This document shows positions 1-5,788 of a stretch of 9,269 bases of DNA, piece after piece. Made by a program: the position numbers and the translations under genes. The notes beneath the pieces were generated by a model. That model was not told the origin of the DNA. It saw nothing but the letters and a program-made list of their open reading frames with translations, and did no database searches. Numbering within the stretch: position 1 is the stretch's first letter; the number at the start of each line of letters is the position of its first letter. The stretch is from DAIQNV01 sp036788215 (GTDB taxonomy: Bacteria > Planctomycetota > Phycisphaerae > Phycisphaerales > UBA1924): positions 1 to 9,269 of the forward strand of contig DAIQNV010000101.1 in assembly GCA_036788215.1 (NCBI GenBank). Reading direction: 5' to 3'.

Positions 1-420
1 GAGGTGCTCGGGTTCCGCGTCGAGTCCTCGGGGGCGGAGCGGGCGGTCCTGGCGGTGGGCGATGGGAACGAGGCGCAACGGGTGGAGCTGGAGCGAGCGG
101 AGGTGGATGCGCGGACCCTGATGGGGGCGGGGAGCGTGCATCATGTCGCGTGGCGGGTTCCGGACGGGGCGGCCCAGGGGCGGGCGGCGGCGGGGCTTCG
201 GGAGGCGCGGGTGGCGGTGACGCCGGTGATGGATCGGCAGTATTTCCGGTCAATCTACTTCCGGGTTCCGGCGGGGGTGGTGTTCGAGATCGCGACGGAC
301 GGGCCGGGGTTTGCGGTGGATGAGCCGGCGAGCGGGCTGGGGTCGAGCCTGTGCCTGCCCCCGCAGTACGAGGGGCGGCGGGATGAGATCGAGGCGCACC
401 TGGTGGGTCTGGAAGGCTGA
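1..420 (+). CDS. VOC-fold glyoxalase / ring-cleaving dioxygenase-like protein, 3' part only
   Basis: The reading frame is open from base 1 to the TGA at 418-420, giving the last 139 residues of a protein whose start lies outside the window. The visible part looks like the C-terminal VOC (beta-alpha-beta-beta-beta) module of the two-module glyoxalase/ring-cleaving dioxygenase family, which usually runs to about 310-320 residues. A GSVHHVAWRV strand (His at window residues 47-48) and a later VFEIATDGPGF strand (Glu at about residue 96) match the usual His and Glu metal ligands. The ending PPQYEGRRDEIEAHL is also typical of MhqO/LinE-like proteins. Family members bind a divalent metal and open catechol or hydroquinone rings, or are uncharacterised glyoxalases; the substrate cannot be read here. 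The GTG at base 4 is an internal codon, not a start. The N-terminal module cannot be assessed. Confidence 0.72.
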   Translation, partial: EVLGFRVESSGAERAVLAVGDGNEAQRVELERAEVDARTLMGAGSVHHVAWRVPDGAAQGRAAAGLREARVAVTPVMDRQYFRSIYFRVPAGVVFEIATDGPGFAVDEPASGLGSSLCLPPQYEGRRDEIEAHLVGLEG

Positions 421-421
421 G

Positions 422-451
422 GGGGCTGGGGCTGGGGCTGGGGCTGGGGCC
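422..451 (+). repeat. GGGGCT hexamer tandem repeat (G-quadruplex motif)
   Basis: Four perfect GGGGCT units (422-427, 428-433, 434-439, 440-445) are followed by a fifth, GGGGCC (446-451), beginning one base after the stop codon of the VOC-fold gene. Five runs of four G with two-base CT spacers meet the usual definition of an intramolecular G-quadruplex, on the coding strand and so also in the RNA. It could stall or end transcription of the upstream gene, or be simple slippage-generated repeat DNA; the sequence alone does not decide. Confidence 0.9.
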
Positions 452-485
452 CAAGATTCTCTGACGAACTTTGTCGAATGGTGAT

Positions 486-513
486 CCCCGATCTCCGGGT
501 TGCCCGCTTGGGG
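486..513 (+). other. possible nested stem-loop upstream of glutamine synthetase
   Basis: CGGG (496-499), loop TTG, CCCG (503-506) forms a small hairpin, enclosed by CCCC (486-489) pairing with GGGG (510-513). It lies about 80 bases before the synthetase start, in the only place where a leader or promoter for that gene could be. I see no convincing sigma70-type -35/-10 pair here. In DNA this GC-rich such short stems are common by chance. Confidence 0.25.
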
Positions 514-580
514 TGGCGCCTGGGAGTTGGTTGCGATCGGGCGTCGGCCCGGCGGACCCGGGGCTTTCGTGTGTGTGTTC

Positions 581-586
581 GAGGAG
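581..586 (+). promoter_or_regulatory. ribosome-binding site of glutamine synthetase
   Basis: GAGGAG ends 6 bases before the ATG at 593. This fixes the start there rather than at the in-frame TTG at 500, which has no such site and would add 31 unconserved residues. Confidence 0.8.
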
Positions 587-592
587 TTTGCC

Positions 593-2842
593 ATGAGCGT
601 GCAGAGCCGGACCCAGTCGTACCATCGCGCATCGCAGGACCGGAACGGGGTTTCGGGGCGTGGGCTGCCGGGGCCCGGCTCGCTCCTGGCGTCGGAGATC
701 GCTTCGGGACCGGGGCGGGCGCAGGGTTCGGGGTTCGCGGAGGACGTGTTCACCGAGCGGGTGATGCGTGAGCGGCTTCCGAAGGAGATCTTCCGGGCGT
801 ACCGGCAGGCGGTGGGTTCCGGTGGGCGGCTCGAGCCCGGTGTGGCGCACCTGATCGCGAGCGCGATGAAGGACTGGGCGATCGAGCGTGGGGCGACGCA
901 CTACACGCACTGGTTCCAGCCTTTGACGGGGACGACGGCGGAGAAGCACGACAGCTTCCTGGTTCCGGATGGGGCGGGGGACGCGATCACGGAGTTCAGC
1001 GGGAGCCAGCTTGTGCAGGGGGAGCCGGACGCGTCGAGCTTCCCCTCGGGCGGGGTGCGGGCGACCTTCGAGGCGCGGGGGTACACCGCGTGGGACCCGA
1101 CGAGCCCGGCGTTCATCAACCGGATCGGCGATGGGGTGACGCTGTGCATCCCGACGGCGTATGTGAGCTACACGGGCGAGGCGCTCGACAAGAAGACGCC
1201 CCTGCTGCGCTCGATGGACGCGGTGAGCGAGCAGGCGCTCCGGATTCTGCGTCTCTTCGGGACGGACGCGGGGGTGCAGCGCGTGATCGCGACGTGCGGC
1301 GCGGAGCAGGAGTTCTTTGTCATCGATCGTGCTCATTTCGAGGGCCGGCCCGACCTGCACCAGTGCGGGCGGACCCTGATCGGCTGCCCTCCTGAGAAGC
1401 ACCAGCAGCTTTCGGATCACTACTTCGGGAGCATCCCGCCCCGGGTGACGAGTTTCCTGGTGGCGGCGGAGCGGAAGATGCTGTCGCTGGGGATCCCGAT
1501 CCGGACGCGTCACAACGAGGTGGCGCCGGGTCAGTTCGAGGTGGCGCCGATCTTCGAGACGGCGAACGTGGCGGCGGACCACCAGCAGCTGACGATGCAG
1601 GTGCTGCGGAACACCGCGGAGGAGTTCGGGCTGGCGTGCCTCCTGCACGAGAAGCCCTTTGCGGGGATCAACGGCTCCGGGAAGCACATCAACTGGTCGC
1701 TCTCGACGAGCACGGGCTCGAACCTGCTGGACCCGACGGACACGGCGCACTCGAACCTCGAGTTTATCGCGTTCCTGGTGTCGGTGATCCGGGCGGTGGA
1801 CCGGCACGCGGACCTCTTGCGGGCGTCTGTGGCGAGCGCTGGGAACGACCATCGGCTGGGTGCGAACGAGGCGCCGCCGGCGATCATGTCGATCTTCCTG
1901 GGCGAGATGCTCACGGACCTGCTGGATCAGCTGTGCACGGACGGGCTGAGCCGTACGAAGTCGGGCGGGATGATGGACCTCGGGGCGAAGAGCCTTCCGT
2001 TCCTGCCCCGGGACGCGGGGGACCGGAACCGGACTTCGCCCTTCGCGTTCACGGGGAACAAGTTCGAGCTGCGGGCTTCCGGGGCATCGTCGTCGGTGAG
2101 CTGGCCCTGCGCGGTCTTGAACACGATCGTGGCGGAGTCGCTGTGCGAGCTGGCGGACGAGATCGAGGGGGCGACGGGGGGATCGGAGCTGACGGCGGAG
2201 CAGCTCGGGAGCGTGCTGGTGCCGATCCTGGCGCGTATCACGGGGGAGCACCGTCGGGTGATCTTCAACGGCGACAACTACAGCGCGGCGTGGCACGAAG
2301 AGTCGGCGCGGCGGGGTCTGCCGAACATCCGCACGACGGAGGCGGCGCTCGATGTCTACGACACGGAGCGGGCGAGGGGGGTGTTCGAGCGGTTCGGGGT
2401 GCTGAGCGGTCGCGAGGTGGGGGCGCGGCGGAACGCGTACACGGAGCAGTACCGCACGCAGCACCTGATCGAGGCCCGCTGCATGGCGGCGCTGTGCGAG
2501 GAGCACGTGATCCCGTCGGCGATCCGTTCGGCGACGCGGATGTACGGGATCGATCGGCCTTCGGGGGTGGCGGGGCCCGGCGTGCCGACGCTGATGGCGC
2601 GGGCGGAGACGCTGCTGGGAGCGGCGGAGTCGCTGGCGCGGGTGACGGACCGGCTGAGGGAGGCGGCGACCCTGGCGGACGGGCCCGGGCACGGGGAGGA
2701 GCACGCGGGCTCGGGGGTGCTGCCCCCGATCGTTCAGACGGTGGTTCCCCTGATGAACGAGGCTCGCGCGCTGGCGGACCTGATCGAGAGCCGGTGCGCC
2801 GGGATTGACTGGGACCTGCCCCGTTACCGCGAGATGCTGTGA
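593..2842 (+). CDS. glnN: glutamine synthetase type III (GSIII)
   Basis: This 749-residue cytosolic enzyme makes glutamine from glutamate, ammonia and ATP. The length suits the GSIII family (about 700-730) and is far above GSI or GSII. After a Ser/Gly-rich leader of about 48 residues, the GSIII N-terminal signature FTERVMRERLPK appears near residue 54. MKDWAIERGATHYTHWFQPL starts at 92, and FSGSQLVQGEPDASSFPSGG at 135. Active-site motifs follow: GAEQEFF (236, with Glu238 and Glu240 as likely metal ligands), RHNEVAPGQFEVAP (His307, Asn308, Glu309), HEKPFAGINGSGKHINWSL (352-370), AGNDHRLGANEAPPAI (416) and NRTSPFAFTGNKFELR (479-494). The last 150 or so residues are the GSIII-specific helical tail. 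GSIII lacks the adenylylation tyrosine loop of GSI, so control must be by other means. The glutaminase gene begins 36 bases downstream, suggesting co-transcription. All catalytic blocks appear intact. Confidence 0.96.
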   Translation: MSVQSRTQSYHRASQDRNGVSGRGLPGPGSLLASEIASGPGRAQGSGFAEDVFTERVMRERLPKEIFRAYRQAVGSGGRLEPGVAHLIASAMKDWAIERGATHYTHWFQPLTGTTAEKHDSFLVPDGAGDAITEFSGSQLVQGEPDASSFPSGGVRATFEARGYTAWDPTSPAFINRIGDGVTLCIPTAYVSYTGEALDKKTPLLRSMDAVSEQALRILRLFGTDAGVQRVIATCGAEQEFFVIDRAHFEGRPDLHQCGRTLIGCPPEKHQQLSDHYFGSIPPRVTSFLVAAERKMLSLGIPIRTRHNEVAPGQFEVAPIFETANVAADHQQLTMQVLRNTAEEFGLACLLHEKPFAGINGSGKHINWSLSTSTGSNLLDPTDTAHSNLEFIAFLVSVIRAVDRHADLLRASVASAGNDHRLGANEAPPAIMSIFLGEMLTDLLDQLCTDGLSRTKSGGMMDLGAKSLPFLPRDAGDRNRTSPFAFTGNKFELRASGASSSVSWPCAVLNTIVAESLCELADEIEGATGGSELTAEQLGSVLVPILARITGEHRRVIFNGDNYSAAWHEESARRGLPNIRTTEAALDVYDTERARGVFERFGVLSGREVGARRNAYTEQYRTQHLIEARCMAALCEEHVIPSAIRSATRMYGIDRPSGVAGPGVPTLMARAETLLGAAESLARVTDRLREAATLADGPGHGEEHAGSGVLPPIVQTVVPLMNEARALADLIESRCAGIDWDLPRYREML

Positions 2843-2844
2843 CC

Positions 2845-2873
2845 GTCTTCGGACGACGACTTCCTCCGGAGAC
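2845..2873 (+). promoter_or_regulatory. hairpin pairing with the glutaminase ribosome-binding site
   Basis: GTCTTCGGA (2845-2853) can pair with TCCGGAGAC (2865-2873) over 9 base pairs, one of them G-U, around an 11-base loop. The 3' arm contains GGAGA (2868-2872), the only good ribosome-binding site for the ATG at 2879 (6-base spacing). It fills most of the 36-base gap after glutamine synthetase. The arms and spacing are seen directly; a role in holding down translation of the glutaminase is inference. There is no U-tract, so it is not a classical terminator. Confidence 0.5.
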
Positions 2874-2878
2874 TGATC

Positions 2879-4003
2879 ATGATGACGAATGACAAGGAAA
2901 CGCCCCAGGTGATCTCGGTGGCGACGAGCACGACGCAGTTCCGCGTGCTGGCGGCGCTGAACGAGCTTCACCTGCGGTATCGGGACCTGGACGAGGGCGC
3001 GGTGGCGACGTACATCCCGGAGCTGGCCAAGGCCAACCCGGACTGGTTCGCGATCTGCGTCGTGACGGCGGACGGGCGGATCTACGAGATCGGCGATGCG
3101 GATCGTCAATTCACGATCCAGTCGGTGTCGAAGCCTTTCGTGTACGGGCTGGCGCTGCAGGATCATGGGCGGGAGGCGGTGCTGGAGAAGGTGGGCGTGG
3201 AGCCCACGGGTGATGCGTTCAACTCGATCATCAAGCTCGATGCTGCGAACCGGCCTCACAACCCCTGCGTGAACGCGGGGGCGATCGCGACGACGAGCCT
3301 GATCAGGGGCTCGGACCCGACGGACCGGCTCAACCGGGTGCTCGACCTCTTTGGGAAGTACTTCGGACGCCGGGTGCAGGTGGATATGTCGGTCTTCATG
3401 TCCGAGCGGACGAGCGGGCACCGGAACCGGGCGATCGCGTACCTCATGCTGAACTTCGGCATGATCGGTGAGAACGTGGATCAGATCCTCGATCTCTACT
3501 TCCAGCAGTGCTCGATCCTGGGCAACTGCCGTGATCTGGCGGTGATGGCGGCGACGCTGGCGAACGGCGGGGTGAACCCCATCACGGGGGAACGCGCGGT
3601 CGACCCGGCGTATCTCCGAGACATCCTGACGGTGATGTACACCTGCGGGATGTACGACTACGCGGGGCAGTGGGGGTATTCCGTCGGTTTGCCGGCGAAG
3701 AGCGGGGTGGCGGGCAGCATTCTCGCGGTGGTGCCGAACCAGCTCGGGATCGCGGTCTACTCGCCCCCGCTTGACTCTCGGGGCAACAGTGTGCGGGGCA
3801 TCAGGGTGTGCCAGGACTTGTCGCAGGAGTTCGGCATGCACATGTTCGACGCTGTCCTGATGAACTCCCACAGCGAGGTGTGGCTTGGCGACGGTGCCGT
3901 GAACGGGCGGGTGCACGCTTCGTCGCCATCGGGGGTGCGGGTGCGACGTTCGCCGGGTGATGCTGGGCGTGCGGCCGACCTGGCGGTGGAGATCGGGGGC
4001 TGA
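2879..4003 (+). CDS. glsA: glutaminase (serine-dependent beta-lactamase-like fold), catalytic residues intact
   Basis: Hydrolyses L-glutamine to L-glutamate and ammonia in the cytosol. The 374 residues contain the whole glutaminase domain. The nucleophile motif is Ser82-Val-Ser-Lys85 in FTIQSVSKPF. Other positions matching known glutaminase active sites are Tyr45 (YIPELAK), Asn132 (PCVNAGAI), Glu176 and Asn183 (SERTSGHRNR), Tyr207 (LDLYF), Tyr259 (CGMYDY) and Val277 (KSGVAG). All are present, so activity is expected. Bacterial members usually have about 310 residues; about 45 Arg/Ser/Gly-rich residues follow the core here (after about residue 327) and match nothing I recognise. Translation can start at either of two adjacent ATGs (2879 or 2882), 6 or 9 bases after GGAGA. 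It lies 36 bases after glutamine synthetase and 100 bases before a paralogue that is more than half identical by eye. No signal peptide is seen. Confidence 0.95.
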   Translation: MMTNDKETPQVISVATSTTQFRVLAALNELHLRYRDLDEGAVATYIPELAKANPDWFAICVVTADGRIYEIGDADRQFTIQSVSKPFVYGLALQDHGREAVLEKVGVEPTGDAFNSIIKLDAANRPHNPCVNAGAIATTSLIRGSDPTDRLNRVLDLFGKYFGRRVQVDMSVFMSERTSGHRNRAIAYLMLNFGMIGENVDQILDLYFQQCSILGNCRDLAVMAATLANGGVNPITGERAVDPAYLRDILTVMYTCGMYDYAGQWGYSVGLPAKSGVAGSILAVVPNQLGIAVYSPPLDSRGNSVRGIRVCQDLSQEFGMHMFDAVLMNSHSEVWLGDGAVNGRVHASSPSGVRVRRSPGDAGRAADLAVEIGG

Positions 4004-4034
4004 GCGCCGGGTTGGGTGCCGCGTGGATCGTTGC

Positions 4035-4077
4035 CACACGGCCGGTTTCGAGGTCGTTGTCGGGTCGGGCCGGTGTG
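4035..4077 (+). promoter_or_regulatory. possible leader stem-loop before second glutaminase
   Basis: CACACGGCC (4035-4043) can pair with GGCC-G-GTGTG (4068-4077): 9 base pairs with one bulged G (4072) around a 24-base loop. It sits in the middle of the 100-base gap between the two glutaminase genes and ends 13 bases before the ribosome-binding site, which stays free. No convincing promoter is seen in this gap, so the second glutaminase is probably read from the upstream transcript. The function of the stem is unknown and chance is possible at this GC content. Confidence 0.35.
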
Positions 4078-4090
4078 TGCGTTTGCTTTC

Positions 4091-4095
4091 AGGAG
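4091..4095 (+). promoter_or_regulatory. ribosome-binding site of second glutaminase
   Basis: AGGAG lies 8 bases before the ATG at 4104. It supports that start over the in-frame ATG at 3957, which would overlap the previous gene and add 49 unconserved residues. Confidence 0.8.
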
Positions 4096-4103
4096 TTTCT
4101 TCG

Positions 4104-5090
4104 ATGAGTCGCATTCTCGAGAACGGCGGGGCGATCTCCCTGCAGACGAGCCGGCCGAGCATCCGGATCCTGGCGGCGATCAACGAGATCCACGGGCGGC
4201 TGGCCGGGGTCGATGAGGGCGAGGTCGCCTCGTACATCCCGGAGCTGGCGCGGGTTGATGCGGGCCAGTTCGGCATCGCGGTGGTGACGTGCGAGGGGGA
4301 GGTCTTCTCCGTCGGGGATACCGGCGGGGAGTTCACGCTGCAGTCGCTGGCTAACCCCTTCATGTATGGGGTGGCCCTTGACCAGCGGGGTCGCCGGCAT
4401 GTCGAGGAGGCGGTGGGCGTGGAGCCGACGGGGAACCCGTTTCATGCGGTGGTGCTGGAGCGGGGGACGAACCGGCCCATGAATCCCCTCGTGAACGCGG
4501 GGGCGATCGCGGTGACGGGCCTCTTGCCCGGGAGCGACCCGACGGACCGGCTCAACCGGGCGCTCGACGCTCTCGAGGTCCATATCGGCGCGAGGCCGTC
4601 GGTGGACATGGGGGTGTTCATCTCCGAGCGGACCTCGGCGGATCGGAACCGGTCGATCGCCTACCTGATGCGGAACTTCGGGCGGCTCGACGGGGATCTC
4701 GACGAGACGCTCGACCTGTACTTCCAGATGTGCGCGACACGGGTGAGCACGGTGCAGCTCGCGACGATGGCGGCGACGCTCGCGAACGCCGGCGTCAACC
4801 CGCTGACCGGGCTCCGGGCGATCACGCCGGTCTCGCTGCGGGATGTGCTGACGGTGATGTTCACCTGCGGGCTGTACGAGCAGTCGGGGCTGTGGGCGTA
4901 CCGGGTCGGCATCCCGGCCAAGAGCGGGGTGAGCGGGGGCTTCATGGCGGTCGTGCCGGGGGTGCTGGGGGTGGGTGTGTTCTCGCCCAGGCTGAACAGC
5001 GGGGGCAACAGCGTGCGGGGCATCCGGGTGTGTGAGGAGCTCGCTGCGCTGCTGGATCTGCACGTGTTCCGGAACACCCCGGCGTTCTGA
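4104..5090 (+). CDS. glutaminase paralogue lacking the catalytic lysine (probable pseudoenzyme)
   Basis: This 328-residue protein has the same glutaminase fold as its upstream neighbour and aligns with it almost without gaps over about 300 residues. The key difference is the nucleophile motif. FTLQ-Ser81-Leu-Ala-Asn84-PF replaces Ser-Val-Ser-Lys, so the lysine that serves as general base in this family is Asn (codon AAC, 4353-4355). The middle residues of the motif also differ, so one base error does not explain it. The rest of the pocket is kept: Tyr44 (YIPELAR), Asn131 (PLVNAGAI), Glu175 and Asn182 (SERTSADRNR), Tyr206 (LDLYF), Tyr258 (CGLYEQ) and Val276 (KSGVSG). The frame is full length with its own good ribosome-binding site, so it is not a decayed gene. 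I infer a protein that binds glutamine or partners the active glutaminase (family members form tetramers and filaments) but hydrolyses poorly or not at all. An altered catalytic mechanism or substrate is the alternative. Confidence 0.88.
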   Translation: MSRILENGGAISLQTSRPSIRILAAINEIHGRLAGVDEGEVASYIPELARVDAGQFGIAVVTCEGEVFSVGDTGGEFTLQSLANPFMYGVALDQRGRRHVEEAVGVEPTGNPFHAVVLERGTNRPMNPLVNAGAIAVTGLLPGSDPTDRLNRALDALEVHIGARPSVDMGVFISERTSADRNRSIAYLMRNFGRLDGDLDETLDLYFQMCATRVSTVQLATMAATLANAGVNPLTGLRAITPVSLRDVLTVMFTCGLYEQSGLWAYRVGIPAKSGVSGGFMAVVPGVLGVGVFSPRLNSGGNSVRGIRVCEELAALLDLHVFRNTPAF

Positions 5091-5092
5091 GC

Positions 5093-5109
5093 GGGCGGGT
5101 GGGAGGGGG
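5093..5109 (+). other. G-quadruplex motif with single-base loops after the glutaminase genes
   Basis: GGGCGGGTGGGAGGGGG begins two bases after the stop codon at 5088-5090. Four G-runs are separated by single C, T and A bases, the arrangement known to give very stable parallel quadruplexes. It lies on the coding strand, so the transcript carries it too. No hairpin with a U-tract is present in the 88-base gap, so this is a candidate for ending or pausing transcription of the nitrogen cluster. Confidence 0.6.
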
Positions 5110-5118
5110 CGTCGGGGC

Positions 5119-5159
5119 AGGGCCTGGGCGGCCCTCCTGTCGAAACTTGCGACGGGGGG
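5119..5159 (+). terminator. GC-rich overlapping hairpins between glutaminase and sigma factor genes, no U-tract
   Basis: AGGGCC (5119-5124) and GGCCCT (5130-5135) form a perfect 6-bp stem with a 5-base loop. An alternative stem overlaps it: 5133-5142 pairs with 5150-5159 over 10 bp including two G-U pairs, around the loop AAACTTG. The two share 5133-5135 and cannot both form. Neither is followed by a U-run, so a terminator call is weak; I note it as the only hairpin material at this boundary. Confidence 0.3.
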
Positions 5160-5165
5160 TGATCC

Positions 5166-5171
5166 TAAACT
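5166..5171 (+). promoter_or_regulatory. possible -10 element giving a leaderless sigma factor transcript
   Basis: TAAACT resembles the TATAAT -10 box, and its last base lies 7 bases before the ATG at 5179. Transcription would then begin at or next to the start codon. This fits the lack of a purine-rich ribosome-binding site at normal distance. No matching TTGACA-type -35 is seen at 16-18 bases; GAAACT (5142-5147) sits at 18 bases and recalls the GGAAC -35 of ECF promoters, so self-regulation is possible but unproven. Confidence 0.35.
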
Positions 5172-5178
5172 CGCTGCT

Positions 5179-5766
5179 ATGCCTGATGACCCGCCGCCGG
5201 TTGACCTCACATTGATGCTGAATGACTCCGGCGGATCGGAGCGACGGGTGGAGCACTTGTTGCCGGTCGTGTACGAACAGCTGAGGGCGGCGGCGCAGAA
5301 GATCATGGCGGCTGAGCGTGCGGGGCACACGCTGCAGGCGACGGCGCTTGTGCACGAGGCGTATGTCAAGGTTGCGGGTCCTCGCCGGGTGCCCTGGGAG
5401 AACCGGGCTCACTTCTACTCTGCGGCGGCGGAGGCGATGAGGCGGATCGTCGTCGACTATGCGCGGGCGCGGACGTCCGGGATCCGGGGCGGGCCGGAGG
5501 CGAGGCGGGCAGCAATTGATCTGGACGGGCTGCCGGACCTGTCGTCGGTGGAGGAGTCGTCGGGGTTCCTGGTGCTGGACGAGGCGATCGCTCGCTTCGA
5601 GCGGGTGGATGCGCAGGCGGCGGCGGTTGTCCGCTTGCGGTACTTCGCGGGGCTGAGTGTGGAGCAGACGGCGCGGACGCTCGGGGTTTCCGAGCCAACG
5701 GTCAAGCGGGCTTGGGCCTTTGCGCGTGGGTGGCTGCGCGAGGCGATCGAGTCGGGACGGGTGTAG
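5179..5766 (+). CDS. ECF-like RNA polymerase sigma factor (Sigma70_ECF / TIGR02999-like)
   Basis: This 195-residue protein would direct RNA polymerase to a specific promoter set. Region 2 includes HTLQATALVHEAYVKV (residues 50-65) and NRAHFYSAAAEAMRRIVVDY (75-94), hallmarks of the planctomycete/acidobacterial ECF group. Region 4 (about 153-190) has a helix-turn-helix, GLSVEQTARTLGVSEPTVKR. The length is normal (about 185-200) and there is no extra C-terminal domain. The ATG at 5179 is chosen because the VDLTLMLND leader matches the usual family N-terminus; the frame extends upstream only by running into the glutaminase gene. The DAED-type acidic patch of ordinary ECF factors is replaced by Gln53-Ala54-Thr55-Ala56. 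The kinase gene begins 22 bases after the stop, so the two are surely co-transcribed. No anti-sigma gene is visible; the kinase is the likely controller. Confidence 0.92.
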   Translation: MPDDPPPVDLTLMLNDSGGSERRVEHLLPVVYEQLRAAAQKIMAAERAGHTLQATALVHEAYVKVAGPRRVPWENRAHFYSAAAEAMRRIVVDYARARTSGIRGGPEARRAAIDLDGLPDLSSVEESSGFLVLDEAIARFERVDAQAAAVVRLRYFAGLSVEQTARTLGVSEPTVKRAWAFARGWLREAIESGRV

Positions 5767-5778
5767 AACACCGAGAGT

Positions 5779-5782
5779 GGAG
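5779..5782 (+). promoter_or_regulatory. ribosome-binding site of the Ser/Thr kinase
   Basis: GGAG lies 6 bases before the ATG at 5789, inside the 22-base gap after the sigma factor stop. It supports this start over in-frame codons further upstream, which overlap the sigma factor gene. AGAG (5774-5777) and CTCT (5784-5787) could form a weak 4-bp stem with the site in its loop. Confidence 0.7.
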
Positions 5783-5788
5783 CCTCTG

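Noticed and set aside
521..534. sigma54-like -24/-12 promoter before glutamine synthetase
   Set aside because: GG (522-523) and GC (533-534) are 9 bases apart instead of 10, and the flanking bases do not fit TGGCAC/TTGC well.
500..592. TTG at 500 as start of glutamine synthetase
   Set aside because: No ribosome-binding site and a non-conserved extension; the ATG at 593 has GAGGAG at good spacing.
1636..2808. 390-residue open frame on the + strand in another phase inside glutamine synthetase
   Set aside because: It is Gly/Arg/Ala-rich and overlaps the conserved synthetase coding sequence; a frame shadow.
3957..4103. ATG at 3957 as start of the second glutaminase
   Set aside because: It overlaps the previous gene and adds unconserved residues; the ATG at 4104 has AGGAG 8 bases before it.
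5032..5178. ATG at 5032 as start of the sigma factor
   Set aside because: It would run through the end of the glutaminase gene; the family N-terminus begins at 5179.
4089..5369. 426-residue open frame on the - strand opposite the second glutaminase
   Set aside because: It is Arg/Pro/His-rich with no recognisable domain, and lies opposite a clearly conserved gene; an effect of GC-rich codon positions.
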